This document shows positions 47,073 through 55,540 of a stretch of DNA of 64,000 nt, in pieces; the stretch's first letter is position 1, and each line of letters starts with the position of its first letter. The translations under genes were made by a program, and so were the position numbers. The stretch comes from Blautia sp. XA-2221 (GTDB lineage Bacteria > Bacillota > Clostridia > Lachnospirales > Lachnospiraceae). The stretch spans positions 35,745-99,744 of the forward strand of contig NZ_JAJQXX010000012.1 in the NCBI RefSeq assembly GCF_028767025.1, given 5' to 3'. The notes beneath the pieces were generated by a model that was not told the origin of the DNA, searched no databases, and saw nothing but the letters and a program-made list of their open reading frames with translations.

Positions 47073-47476
47073 TCTTTTGTCCACCTGCTTTTTCTGCTGC
47101 TGCAGATTTCATTCCACTGACAGTTTCCACATATTTCCTTTCTTTTTTCAGGATGAAGAATAAATTTTTCCACTTTTTCTGTAAGCTCTGTAAATGGAAT
47201 GATTTCATTTTCCTGCAGTCCGCACAGCAAAAGCACTTTTCTGTCATACTCTTCTACCAGATTTTCTGTAATGCATGTCTGTTCTTTCAGATTTGGACAG
47301 GCTGAACAGATTGTATCTCCCCCAACTGTCAGTTTTACATAAACATCCTTTTTTAGAAGTTCAAGTATTTTTCCCATATGAGCTGTAAACCCCTGGGTGT
47401 AACCCTTTCCCTCAAAATACGCCAGACACATACCGTGATGAGGCCGCAGACAGATACTGTTTTGTTTTTCTTTCAT
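47069..47476 (-). CDS. DUF1284 family protein
   Basis: A 135-residue protein starting CLRPHHGMCLAYFEGKGYTQ, the DUF1284 signature. Cys residues in TICSACPNLKEQTCIT and ICGNCQWNEICSS suggest metal or Fe-S binding. The function is unknown. Its stop overlaps the start of the AraC regulator; bioY lies upstream with a hairpin between. Confidence 0.75.
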   Translation of the reverse strand: MKEKQNSICLRPHHGMCLAYFEGKGYTQGFTAHMGKILELLKKDVYVKLTVGGDTICSACPNLKEQTCITENLVEEYDRKVLLLCGLQENEIIPFTELTEKVEKFILHPEKRKEICGNCQWNEICSSRKSRWTKE

Positions 47477-47494
47477 ATTCTCTCCTGATTATAA

Positions 47495-47515
47495 CAAAAC
47501 CGGGGAAACTCCCCG
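47495..47515 (-). terminator. Terminator after bioY
   Basis: CGGGGA-GTT-TCCCCG hairpin followed by GTTTTGTT on the minus strand, between bioY and the DUF1284 gene. Readthrough is possible because the T tract is broken. Confidence 0.6.
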
Positions 47516-47523
47516 ATTCTGTT

Positions 47524-48075
47524 TTACATAATATACTTTTTTAATTTTCTGGACAATCCATATGCCAGGGCGATTTTAATAATATCCGGAATAATAAAGG
47601 GTATCACGCACCATCCAAGAACAGCCATCAGGCCTACCGGACCGCTTGTTTTCATATAAACAGCCATAAACCATACAGTACCAAAAGCATAGCAGACAAT
47701 CAGTCCTGCTGCCATGGACAAAATCTGTATTACAGATTTTTTTCCGGGAATTCTTTCCATTGCCCACATAACAAGGGCAGAAAACAAAAATCCTACAATA
47801 TATCCTCCGGTTGTTCCTGTCAGAATTCCGATTCCTCCGGTCATTCCCGCAAATACAGGAACTCCCACTGCTCCAAGAATAATATAAAGAGCAACGGCTA
47901 TTGTCCCTCTTCGTCCTCCCAGAACACCTACTGCCATAAATACTGCAAAAGTCTGCAGAGTAAAAGGAACTGCTGTAGGAACTGAAATCCAGGAACAGAC
48001 TGCCATCAGCACTGCAAATACTGCAATATAAACAAGATCATAGGTTTTACTTTTTGCTGCTGTCGTTGTATTCAT
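47524..48075 (-). CDS. bioY: Biotin transporter BioY (ECF S component)
   Basis: A 183-residue, six-helix S component: VPFTLQTFAVFMAVGVLGGR near residue 50, then YIILGAVGVPVFAGMTGGIG and GGYIVGFLFSALV are hallmark BioY motifs. It binds biotin and would use a shared ECF energising module encoded elsewhere. ATG 48075 has AGGAGG 6 nt upstream. A BirA-like operator overlaps its promoter. Confidence 0.93.
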   Translation of the reverse strand: MNTTTAAKSKTYDLVYIAVFAVLMAVCSWISVPTAVPFTLQTFAVFMAVGVLGGRRGTIAVALYIILGAVGVPVFAGMTGGIGILTGTTGGYIVGFLFSALVMWAMERIPGKKSVIQILSMAAGLIVCYAFGTVWFMAVYMKTSGPVGLMAVLGWCVIPFIIPDIIKIALAYGLSRKLKKYIM

Positions 48076-48111
48076 CTCTTTCCTCCTGCTGTGACACATT
48101 TTGACTGCCTT

Positions 48112-48164
48112 ACTTTAACACAGGAGAAACAGATTGTCAACTTTATTATTATTTTAGTTTACAT
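48112..48164 (-). promoter_or_regulatory. bioY promoter overlapped by a BirA-like operator
   Basis: Minus strand TTGACA (48140-48135) and TAAAGT (48117-48112), 17 bp apart. An imperfect dyad TTGTCAAC-N15-GTTTACAT (48134-48164) covers the -35; it matches the BirA box of Firmicutes (TTGTTAAC-N15-GTTAACAA type). Repression by biotin-BirA is inferred. Confidence 0.75.
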
Positions 48165-49088
48165 TTAATCTTTATGATGTACGTGAACATCCATCTGATT
48201 ATAAGGGATCACAATTCCCTGGGCGTCAAATTCCTCTTTGATCTTCTGATTCAGCCTCCATTTTACAGGCCAGTAAGAATCTGTAGGAACCCATACACGC
48301 AATCCCATGATCACTGCACTGTCTGCAAGCTGATCCACAAACACTACCATTTCACTTCTGTCTCCCTGGGTATCCGGATCCTCCAGAAGAATTTTTTCCA
48401 GGATTTCTTTTGCCTTCTGAATATTCGAATTATAGGAAATCCCTACTTTTATTTCCAGTTTTCTCGTTTCTTTTGCTGTGACATTAATGATTGTACTGTT
48501 GGAAAGTGTTCCGTTTGGCACCACAATTTTTTTGTTATCAATACTAAGGAGTGTGGTATAACACATTTCAATCCTTGCCACAGTTCCCTCACAGCCGTTC
48601 TGCTGGTTTTGAATAATATAATCCCCCACCACAAATGGTTTAAAAACCAGAAGAAGAACCCCTCCTGCCAGATTGGCAAGTCCTCCCTGAAGGGCAAGAC
48701 CTATCGCTACACCAGCTGTGCCCAGAAGAGCTGCCACTGAGGATTCTGTTACGCCCAGGCTGACTGCTATATTAAAAATCAACATCGTGTACAGAACTGC
48801 TTTGCCTGCGGAACAGGCAAACTGCACCACTCCTTCGTCCAGACGCGCCCGTTCCATAGAACGTTTCATCAGCTTTACCGCCCAGCGGATCAGCTTTCTT
48901 CCTACAAAAAAGACGATTATTGCAAGTATCACTTTCAGACCAAATCCCACAATTGCAGGAATCTGATCAGCCATATATTGTTTCAAATTCAAAATCTCCT
49001 TTATATTATCTGATACTCCGCCAAGTCCTATTTCCTCCAGACTCTGGTCTACCTTTTCTACAGTTTCATTTACGGTTTCCATATCCAT
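48165..49088 (-). CDS. Small-conductance mechanosensitive channel (MscS family)
   Basis: A 307-residue MscS. An amphipathic N-terminus precedes three helices; the pore helix is rich in Gly/Ala (VAALLGTAGVAIGLALQGGL then ANLAGGVLLLVF), and the beta domain carries FVVGDYIIQNQQNGCEGTVA and KIVVPNGTLSNSTIIN. It releases solutes under hypo-osmotic stress. ATG 49088 follows a GGGG-type site. Confidence 0.9.
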   Translation of the reverse strand: MDMETVNETVEKVDQSLEEIGLGGVSDNIKEILNLKQYMADQIPAIVGFGLKVILAIIVFFVGRKLIRWAVKLMKRSMERARLDEGVVQFACSAGKAVLYTMLIFNIAVSLGVTESSVAALLGTAGVAIGLALQGGLANLAGGVLLLVFKPFVVGDYIIQNQQNGCEGTVARIEMCYTTLLSIDNKKIVVPNGTLSNSTIINVTAKETRKLEIKVGISYNSNIQKAKEILEKILLEDPDTQGDRSEMVVFVDQLADSAVIMGLRVWVPTDSYWPVKWRLNQKIKEEFDAQGIVIPYNQMDVHVHHKD

Positions 49089-49197
49089 AATTATCACCCC
49101 ATTTACTGTGTTTTATCTTATGCTCTTTTATCATACCATAAATTGTTCCTATAAAACACACAGGAATCCTTGTATTTTCCAATCTGTCTTTTTATTA

Positions 49198-49325
49198 TTG
49201 TTCACTCCGTTTACAGTCACTTGCTCAAAATACATTCCACATCGCCTCCGGTGATGTCATTTTGTTGTGTATATCTCAAGATTTTGTCATATATATGCCA
49301 AAACACCTCGTAGACCCCTTAGAGC
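49198..49325 (+). repeat. Dispersed intergenic repeat, copy B
   Basis: Begins TATTGTTCACTCCGTTTACA, then TGCTCAAAATACATTCCACA, a CATCGCC-TCC-GGTGATG hairpin, TCATTTTG, and GTCATATATATGCCAAAACA. It aligns along its length with copy A (inverted) and copy C. The inner hairpin is kept although bases differ (CACC/GGTG in A, CGCC/GGTG here). It lies between mscS and the mini-trkA gene. Confidence 0.65.
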
Positions 49326-49419
49326 AGTACCCTTTTCTACTTTTAACCTCATACTGCCTTTCCTGAAAAAAGCATAAAAAAATCTCCTAAAAACTCCTGA
49401 AGTCAAAAGATTTTTCCTA

Positions 49420-49448
49420 TTTAAAAACTATTTCTACAATGCTATAAT
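49420..49448 (+). promoter_or_regulatory. Promoter of the trkA-trkH pair
   Basis: TTTAAA (49420-49425) and a perfect TATAAT (49443-49448), spacer 17 bp, 37 bp before the mini-trkA start. Confidence 0.55.
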
Positions 49449-49485
49449 AAGGACGCTTAGATAATATTTTATAATGGAGGAAACC

Positions 49486-49857
49486 ATGCATATCAAAATT
49501 GTCGGGTACGGAAAAGTAGAACGTACCCTTGCCGAGCAGCTTCAGGAGAAAGATATTAACCTGACGCTTATCGACACTGTTGAAAAAAATGTCAACAATA
49601 TTACTGAGAATATTGATGCTATAGGAATCGTGGGAAACGGAACCAGCACCAATACATTAATGGAGACAGGCACTAGCACTGCCGATATTCTTACTACTGT
49701 TACTGCATCCGATGAGCTGAATCTTCCCTGCTTCCTTATCCCAAATGGAGCTGTACGGATTCCACGCAGTCATGATACCGTGAAGGCAGGAGATCATGTA
49801 ATTATTTCTACTACACACAAGGGACTTCGCAATATCTGCGATATCCTTGAAAAATAA
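49486..49857 (+). CDS. Mini-TrkA: internally deleted Trk potassium-uptake regulator
   Basis: A 123-residue protein in the place of TrkA (about 450 residues). Its N-terminus matches the start of a TrkA Rossmann domain (IKIVGYGKVERTLAEQLQEK, IGIVGNGTSTNTLMETGTST, TVTASDELNL), then jumps directly to the end of a TrkA_C domain (FLIPNGAVRIPRSHDTVKAG, DHVIISTTHKGLRNICDILE). About 320 residues seem to be deleted in frame. The nucleotide motif GxGxxG reads GYGKVE, so NAD binding is doubtful. GGAGG precedes ATG 49486. It overlaps no gene and is 11 bp from trkH. It may be a pseudogene or a minimal form. Confidence 0.7.
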   Translation: MHIKIVGYGKVERTLAEQLQEKDINLTLIDTVEKNVNNITENIDAIGIVGNGTSTNTLMETGTSTADILTTVTASDELNLPCFLIPNGAVRIPRSHDTVKAGDHVIISTTHKGLRNICDILEK

Positions 49858-49868
49858 GGGGTGCAGAC

Positions 49869-51308
49869 ATGAATTACCGTATTATTTTTTATATTGTTGG
49901 ATGGGTATTTAATCTTCAGGCAATATTTATGGTTCTTCCATGCCTGGCTGCTGTTATTTATGGCGAAAATGATCTTGGTGCTTTTCTTATCTCCATTGTC
50001 ATCTGCCTTGCCATCGGTCTTCCTCTGACAAGAAAAAAATCGTGTAACAAAATATTCCACATAAAAGACGGCTGTATTGCAGTTGCCCTGAGCTGGATTG
50101 TTCTCAGCATCACCGGGGCGATCCCCTTTATGCTTTCCGGTTCCATCCCGCATCCCATTGATGCGATTTTTGAATCTGTGTCCGGATTTACCACTACCGG
50201 TTCCAGTATCCTGACTGATGTGGAGATTCTCCCGAAATCAGTTCTTTTCTGGCGAAGTTTTACCCACTGGATCGGCGGAATGAGTGTGATGGTCTTTCTA
50301 CTTTCTCTTCTGCCTCTCGCAGGCGGATATCATAGGAATCTGATGAAAGCCGAAAGTCCCGGATCTTCTGTCAGTAAACTTGTGCCAAAAGTACAGTCTA
50401 CAGCAAAGATCCTTTACACAATTTATCTTGTCATGACAGTCCTGCAGATTATTCTTCTGCTGCTTGGCGGCGTACCGGTGTTTGATTCACTCTGCATCAC
50501 TTTTGGCTCTGCCGGAACCGGCGGTTTTGGGATTAAAAACGACAGCATGGCAAGCTACAGCACTTATTGTCAGGTAATAACAACTGTTTTTATTATTTTA
50601 TTTGGCGTAAATTTTTCCGCCTACTATCTGATATTGACAAAGAAATTTAAACAGGCCTTTAAACTTGAAGAATTACGGTATTATTTTGGAATCATTCTTG
50701 CTTCCGTGATCCTGATCGCAGTGAATACCCGTCATATGTTCAGCGGATTCGCAGAAGCTTTCCAGCAGTCAGCCTTTCAGGTTGGTTCCATTATTACAAC
50801 CACCGGTTATTCCAGTACAGATTTCAACCAGTGGCCGGCGCTGTCCAAAACACTCCTGGTCCTTCTCATGTTTATTGGCGCCTGCGCAGGAAGTACAGGC
50901 GGAGGTATCAAGGTTTCCCGTATTGTTCTTCTTTGTAAGGCAGCCCGAAAAGAGTTTCAGTTATACCTTCATCCAAATGCGGTAAAAAAACTAAAACTGG
51001 ATAATAAGGCGGTTTCCCATAATACACTGCGCTCTGTCAGTATCTTTCTCAGTGTTTATCTGCTGATTTTCTGCGGTTCCATCCTGATCATCTCACTGGA
51101 TAATTTCGACCTGATCACAAATTTTACCGCAGTTGCCGCAACTCTGAATAATATCGGACCAGGCCTTGAAATTGTAGGACCAATGGGAAATTTCAGTTCG
51201 TTTTCCTGTCTGTCCAAAAGTGTTATGATTTTCGACATGCTTGCCGGACGACTGGAAATCTTTCCTCTTCTCCTTTTATTTTTGAGGGATACATGGAAAA
51301 AATCTTAG
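49869..51308 (+). CDS. trkH: Potassium uptake protein TrkH/KtrB family
   Basis: A 479-residue K+ channel-like subunit with the four pore loops typical of the superfamily: SGFTTTGSS, GSAGTGGFGI, ITTTGYSS and LNNIGPGLE, with an Asn/Gly-rich intramembrane loop before the third half (GACAGSTGGGIKVSR). It looks intact. Its usual cytosolic partner TrkA is present only as the deleted form upstream, so gating may depend on another TrkA copy. Confidence 0.92.
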   Translation: MNYRIIFYIVGWVFNLQAIFMVLPCLAAVIYGENDLGAFLISIVICLAIGLPLTRKKSCNKIFHIKDGCIAVALSWIVLSITGAIPFMLSGSIPHPIDAIFESVSGFTTTGSSILTDVEILPKSVLFWRSFTHWIGGMSVMVFLLSLLPLAGGYHRNLMKAESPGSSVSKLVPKVQSTAKILYTIYLVMTVLQIILLLLGGVPVFDSLCITFGSAGTGGFGIKNDSMASYSTYCQVITTVFIILFGVNFSAYYLILTKKFKQAFKLEELRYYFGIILASVILIAVNTRHMFSGFAEAFQQSAFQVGSIITTTGYSSTDFNQWPALSKTLLVLLMFIGACAGSTGGGIKVSRIVLLCKAARKEFQLYLHPNAVKKLKLDNKAVSHNTLRSVSIFLSVYLLIFCGSILIISLDNFDLITNFTAVAATLNNIGPGLEIVGPMGNFSSFSCLSKSVMIFDMLAGRLEIFPLLLLFLRDTWKKS

Positions 51309-51388
51309 CTTTACTATAAAGACATATGTGGTTAGTCTACATTGAAATGCTCTGAACTTGTGATAAAACCTGCCCGAAACACCAACGA

Positions 51389-51432
51389 AAAGTATTATTT
51401 CAGTAATAATATCGCTTTTCATAATTTTTTCA
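51389..51432 (+). terminator. Probable terminator of trkH
   Basis: GAAAAGTATTATT pairs with AATAATATCGCTTTTC (imperfect), followed by ATAATTTTTTC. Confidence 0.4.
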
Positions 51433-51478
51433 AATTAACATCACAATTTCTTCATATTTATGTTTTATAGTGGTATAT

Positions 51479-51546
51479 GTAGAAAGTTTAGTGCTTTCTA
51501 TACAAATATTTTTCTTTTTCATACGCGCCGGTACGAAAGTACCGGC
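51479..51546. other. Two adjacent stem-loops of unknown role
   Basis: GTAGAAAG/CTTTCTATAC (51479-51503) and a perfect GCCGGTAC-GAAA-GTACCGGC (51527-51546) with a GNRA tetraloop, in the gap between trkH and the GH18 gene. The second is not followed by a T tract. Could be part of a small RNA or a processing site; not recognised. Confidence 0.4.
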
Positions 51547-51583
51547 CTCCTTCCAATTATGACTTTTTTATAATCCATCTCTA

Positions 51584-51619
51584 TAAAAAAAGCGCCGGGA
51601 TATTCCCGACGCTTTTTTA
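51584..51619 (-). terminator. Terminator of the GH18 gene
   Basis: AAAAAAGCG-x-CGGGA, loop, TCCCG-x-CGCTTTTTT; on the minus strand it ends in a run of T directly after the GH18 stop. Confidence 0.85.
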
Positions 51620-51629
51620 CATATCTCTG

Positions 51630-53303
51630 TTATTTCAGATTTTCACTAATCACTTTCCAGATACTGCTGTTCTCAAATCCAAGTTTCCACTGCGCTACGC
51701 CTGCAAGCTTATATTTCGGAATGAGTTTTACCTTTTCTGCAATAGATTTTGCATCCTCAAGCCATATTTCATAGCTGGAACCGTCTTTTTCATAAGAAGC
51801 TGTATTCTGTCCTACACTACCGTCCCATATAGGCTCCGCCTTATTTTCTTTTATTGCCTTCTGTGCCTGATCCATTCCAATGGCCTCACTGGTCAGAGCG
51901 CCTCCGGTTATTTTCCAGAGTCTTGTATAAAATGGAATTGCCAGAATGGTCCGTTCTGCCGGTACTTCTGTCAGAGTATCCACAACCCCTTTTTCTACCC
52001 ATGGAAGAGAAGCCACTGATCCCGGTTCTTCTGAACCTACATAATGCTCATCATATCCCATGATGATAACGTAATCCACAACCTCTCCCTGTTCACCTCT
52101 GTCATAATGGCTGGTAAAATCTTCAGGTACCGGATTATCCACTGACAGAACAAGATTTCTCTTATGACACTCAATCGACAATTCTCTCAAAAACTGCAGG
52201 AAATGCGGTCCCGCATCTTCACTGAGCGTTTCAAAATCCACATTGATTCCGTCAAGTCCTGTTTTTTCTGCAGAACTCATCAGCTGACTGATAATATTCT
52301 GGCGTGAGGAAAGCTGAGACAGGGTATCTGTTGTACTTACATCTGCAGTAAAGTTATCGATCAATCCCCACACCTTCATTCCTCTGTCATGCGCCTGACG
52401 GACATAATCAGCAGAGGATATATCCGCAATGTTCCCCTGTGTATCCTGCAAATAGAACCAGGTAGGAGAAATAACATTCACTCCGCTTACATTTGCTACT
52501 GCATCAGCAAAATAGGCATTTGCTTCTGCTGACGTCACCTGATGCCAGGACAGGTTCACCGGCTCTTCCATAGTCAGATGCTGATATTCTTCTCTCTGAA
52601 ACTCTCTCTCAAAATCTCTGGTTTCCGGAGCAGACACATCCTTCTTTTTCACAAATCCGATGTATCCGTCCATTGTAGCAGCCTTCACCCATTCTTCATA
52701 TTCCTCCATAAAGAACAGAGTATCGCCCTTTTTGGCTTCTGTAAGAACCGGTGACTTGATACCACCTCGATAACGGACATATGTATCCTTTTTTACAGTT
52801 GCCGTATTTACGCCGGTAAACTGATTCTGGATAATGATCCTGGACGGATTTTCGCCCATATATACATCCATATCTGTATATTTCTGAACAAACGGCAAGC
52901 TTAAAAATACTCTTCCATCTCTCAGCCATACATCTCCATCTCCGTTCTGAGATGCCGAATATGTCTGAAGTTCAGAGGGAGTTGCATAAAGAACCTGCTG
53001 ATTTGCGCTGTCCCAGTAATATCTCTGATTCAGATGAGCCGATACAAACTCCAGCGGAAGATAAATCTGATCATTGGATGTTGCTGCACGCTCCTCCATA
53101 ATTTCTGTTCCAAGGACAATCACCGACTCTCCCTCTGCAGTGCTTCCATAATATTCATTCAGATCCATGAGTTCTTTTGTTGGAATGTATTTTTTCACCA
53201 CATGAATTCCAAGCCCTGCTACGGCAAACAGAAGAATCAGAACACAGACAATCACTGCCGGCATATACTGTTTCTTCATTTGCTTTTTTACCTGCTTTTT
53301 CAT
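51630..53303 (-). CDS. Membrane-anchored GH18 family glycoside hydrolase with SH3 domain
   Basis: A 557-residue protein: N-terminal helix (PAVIVCVLILLFAVAGLGIH, about 15-34), a copper-amine-oxidase N-like beta region (IYLPLEFVSAHLNQRYYWDS), an SH3 region (VKKDTYVRYRGGIKSPVLTE), then a GH18 TIM barrel with catalytic DGINVDFE and YVIIMGYDEHYV. Related enzymes (YaaH/SleL, YdhD-like) act on peptidoglycan or spore cortex. Lys-rich N-terminus and position outside the membrane are consistent with an envelope role. AAAGGAA precedes the ATG. Confidence 0.88.
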   Translation of the reverse strand: MKKQVKKQMKKQYMPAVIVCVLILLFAVAGLGIHVVKKYIPTKELMDLNEYYGSTAEGESVIVLGTEIMEERAATSNDQIYLPLEFVSAHLNQRYYWDSANQQVLYATPSELQTYSASQNGDGDVWLRDGRVFLSLPFVQKYTDMDVYMGENPSRIIIQNQFTGVNTATVKKDTYVRYRGGIKSPVLTEAKKGDTLFFMEEYEEWVKAATMDGYIGFVKKKDVSAPETRDFEREFQREEYQHLTMEEPVNLSWHQVTSAEANAYFADAVANVSGVNVISPTWFYLQDTQGNIADISSADYVRQAHDRGMKVWGLIDNFTADVSTTDTLSQLSSRQNIISQLMSSAEKTGLDGINVDFETLSEDAGPHFLQFLRELSIECHKRNLVLSVDNPVPEDFTSHYDRGEQGEVVDYVIIMGYDEHYVGSEEPGSVASLPWVEKGVVDTLTEVPAERTILAIPFYTRLWKITGGALTSEAIGMDQAQKAIKENKAEPIWDGSVGQNTASYEKDGSSYEIWLEDAKSIAEKVKLIPKYKLAGVAQWKLGFENSSIWKVISENLK

Positions 53304-53371
53304 TCGCTTTTTCCTTTCAGTTAAGAACTATATGTTTCACTAGCTTCCTCTTATGTTAAAAAGGCTGTTCC

Positions 53372-53380
53372 ATTATATCA
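53372..53380 (-). promoter_or_regulatory. Possible promoter of the GH18 gene
   Basis: Minus strand TGA-TATAAT (extended -10) about 70 bp upstream of the start; -35 weak. Confidence 0.45.
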
Positions 53381-53434
53381 TACTTTCGTGTAATTGCATT
53401 ATAAAATCATACTTTTTATATTTTTTTCATATTT

Positions 53435-53695
53435 CAGGGATACTCCGCATGGTCAGGCATGAGAGGGGAATTCCTGCCTTTTACGGAATATCCCTGTTCT
53501 CCATTGTATATCATCCATGCTTTTGCACAAAATTCTTTTGTATTGTGTGATATATTTTCTCCTCTTCCCTCCTTTCACAGATTTTTGAAAGCACCCGTAG
53601 GTTTCTGAAAAATCTCTGTATGCAAAAGAAACCTTATCTGAAAAAATCCGTGGGACTTATACCGTTGCCGCAACGAGAATGTTGCATGACTGTAA
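53435..53695. other. Gene-free stretch with paired segments, possible structured RNA
   Basis: Between the GH18 gene and mecA (53304-54074) no gene is convincing. CAGGGATA at 53435 pairs with TATCCCTG ending at 53496, with an inner AGGCA/TGCCT pair. Further on, AGGTTTC pairs with GAAACCT (about 53599-53635) and GCAAC-GAGAAT-GTTGC forms a hairpin near 53675. None matches a riboswitch I know. Confidence 0.35.
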
Positions 53696-53994
53696 ACTGG
53701 CAATCATATATTTTGAGAAAAGAAATCAGTCAGTATGTAAGCGTGATCTGTGTGATACTCTGCTGTTTCCATTACATTCAGAATGATTTTTCTGTTTTCA
53801 TTATACCCTGTTCTTATTCTTATGCAATAGGTTTCAGCAAATTATAAGATTTTTTTGATTTTGTTTTTAAATATTTTATATTTAGGTAAATTGAATTTCT
53901 TTACATTATCCATATTTGTGGTATATAATATATGCTAAGTTGATATGTATTTTTTTGCTGTAAACCAATAAAGTATTGACACTATCCTGTAAAA

Positions 53995-54023
53995 ATGGCA
54001 TCACCTGCATGTATGAGTATAAT
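53995..54023 (+). promoter_or_regulatory. Possible promoter of mecA
   Basis: ATGGCA (53995-54000) and TATAAT (54018-54023), spacer 17 bp, 51 bp before the start. Confidence 0.45.
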
Positions 54024-54074
54024 AATATATGTACATGGTAAAAAGACAGGATAAAAAGAATAGGATGTGATTAT

Positions 54075-54818
54075 ATGAAAATAGAAAAAATTAACGAAAA
54101 TCAGATTCGTTGTACCCTGACTCGTGAGGATTTGGAGCTTCATCAGATCCGTCTCAGCGAACTTGCCTACGGTTCCGAAAAGGCAAAAAAACTTTTTCGT
54201 GATATGATGGAGCAGGCACAGATGGAGTTCGGATTTGAAGCAGATAATATCCCTCTGATGATTGAAGCAATCCCAGTTACAACAGACAGCATCATTCTTA
54301 TTATCACCAAAGTAGAAGATCCTGAGGAACTGGACACCCGTTTTTCCAAATTTACCCCCTTCAAAAATCAGGGACAGGGAGATCCGATCCAGCTTGACGG
54401 AGCAGACAATATCATAGATCTTTTTCAGAAGCTCTGTGAGTCCAAACTGAAATCCGTTTCCAAAAAAGACACTTCTGAGAATAAAAAGACAACTGAAGAA
54501 AAAACCGAACAGGAAACTCCAGCTGTTAATATGATCCGTCTGTTTGTTTTTTCCCGCCTGGATGATGTGATTGCAGCTTCTCACGGACTGAACGGATTTT
54601 TTACAGGTCAGAATACCCTGTACCGTAACACGGAAAATGACCAGTATCTTCTTGTTCTTCATCAGTCTGAATCTTCTCCAGAAGACTTTAACAAAGTATG
54701 TAATATCCTCTCAGAGTACGGAAGCAGCAAGGCTTTCTCTGCCTCAGGAGAAGCATATCTCAGAGAGCATGGAAAACTGGTTTCCCAAAATGCACTTCAA
54801 CAGCTCGTACAGCTTTAA
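54075..54818 (+). CDS. mecA: Adaptor protein MecA
   Basis: A 247-residue ClpC adaptor. The N-domain (MKIEKINENQIRCTLTREDL, DIPLMIEAI-like NIPLMIEAIPVTTDSIILII) and the C-domain (MIRLFVFSRLDDVIAASHGL, LYRNTENDQYLLVLHQSES) match MecA, joined by a charged linker at residues 125-150. It delivers substrates such as competence or sporulation factors to ClpCP. Monocistronic with a strong terminator. Confidence 0.85.
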   Translation: MKIEKINENQIRCTLTREDLELHQIRLSELAYGSEKAKKLFRDMMEQAQMEFGFEADNIPLMIEAIPVTTDSIILIITKVEDPEELDTRFSKFTPFKNQGQGDPIQLDGADNIIDLFQKLCESKLKSVSKKDTSENKKTTEEKTEQETPAVNMIRLFVFSRLDDVIAASHGLNGFFTGQNTLYRNTENDQYLLVLHQSESSPEDFNKVCNILSEYGSSKAFSASGEAYLREHGKLVSQNALQQLVQL

Positions 54819-54820
54819 CA

Positions 54821-54860
54821 GATACAAAAAGGACATCCTGTGGGATGTCCTTTTTGTATC
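54821..54860. terminator. Terminator of mecA
   Basis: A perfect 18-bp inverted repeat (GATACAAAAAGGACATCC with its complement) around a 4-nt loop TGTG, with AAAAA/TTTTT tracts; works on both strands and separates mecA from the convergent DUF1858 gene. Confidence 0.9.
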
Positions 54861-54883
54861 TGTGTGTTCTCTCTGCGTATTTA

Positions 54884-55084
54884 TTATTTTGCAAGAAAAT
54901 CATTGAGCTGCTGAACAAGAATATCTGCATCAAATCCATGAACCATAGCAGCCTCTTCCAGAGACTCCATCTGTGAAGACGGGCAGCCGATGCAATGCAT
55001 TCCCATTCTCATAAGAATTGCAGCGCAGTTCGGATCTATTCTGAGAAGTTCACCAATTGTTGTTTCTTTGGAAACCTGTGCCAT
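54884..55084 (-). CDS. DUF1858 domain protein
   Basis: A 66-residue protein with [20 protein letters not shown] and the Cys pair [17 protein letters not shown], the DUF1858 pattern (hybrid-cluster-associated redox disulfide). It is probably a small redox carrier or sensor; the partner is unknown. AAAGGAGG precedes the ATG. Confidence 0.85.
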   Translation of the reverse strand: MAQVSKETTIGELLRIDPNCAAILMRMGMHCIGCPSSQMESLEEAAMVHGFDADILVQQLNDFLAK

Positions 55085-55225
55085 TTCTGCTACCTCCTTT
55101 TATAATATGCAGAAAATCCATACATCATTTCCTGCGTGTTATGCTGTTTATAGCACATTTATTATAATATAAAAATCAGCGGGAATCAACGGGCTAATTA
55201 TAAAAATATGTTTATAATTTTATAC

Positions 55226-55254
55226 TTGTAATCCTTTGTAAGATATATTAGAAT
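55226..55254 (+). promoter_or_regulatory. SigA promoter of the ferredoxin gene
   Basis: TTGTAA (55226-55231) and TAGAAT (55249-55254), spacer 17 bp, 51 bp before the start. Confidence 0.7.
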
Positions 55255-55305
55255 AGCACTATAGAACCTTTCGGGGGACTAATGAGAAAAAAGGAGGATA
55301 CTATA

Positions 55306-55479
55306 ATGGCATACGTAATTTCAGACGAATGTGTAAGCTGCGGTTCCTGTGCTGCTGAGTGCCCATCTGAGGCAATCTCTGAAGGTGCAGATCATTTCGA
55401 GATCGATGCAGACGCTTGCGTTGACTGTGGAACATGTGCAGATGTCTGTCCTACAGAGGCTATCCAGCCAGGAGAATAA
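55306..55479 (+). CDS. 2[4Fe-4S] ferredoxin
   Basis: A 57-residue clostridial-type ferredoxin with two CxxCxxCxxxCP motifs (CVSCGSCAAECP and CVDCGTCADVCP). It carries low-potential electrons for fermentation enzymes. GGAGG lies 8 nt before ATG 55306. Strongly expressed genes of this type usually stand alone, as here. Confidence 0.95.
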   Translation: MAYVISDECVSCGSCAAECPSEAISEGADHFEIDADACVDCGTCADVCPTEAIQPGE

Positions 55480-55500
55480 TCCAACGGACTACATACAGAA

Positions 55501-55540
55501 AAAGAAGAGCTGCAGCAAGGCTGTGGCTCTTCTTTCATTT
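55501..55540 (+). terminator. Terminator of the ferredoxin gene
   Basis: AAAGAAGAGC and GCTCTTCTTT pair around a GC-rich loop, followed by CATTTTTAT; also usable by the convergent MerR gene. Confidence 0.8.

Noticed and set aside
53581..53700. Known riboswitch class
   Set aside because: Stems are present but none of the consensus cores I know (for example c-di-GMP, TPP, SAM, T-box) can be matched.
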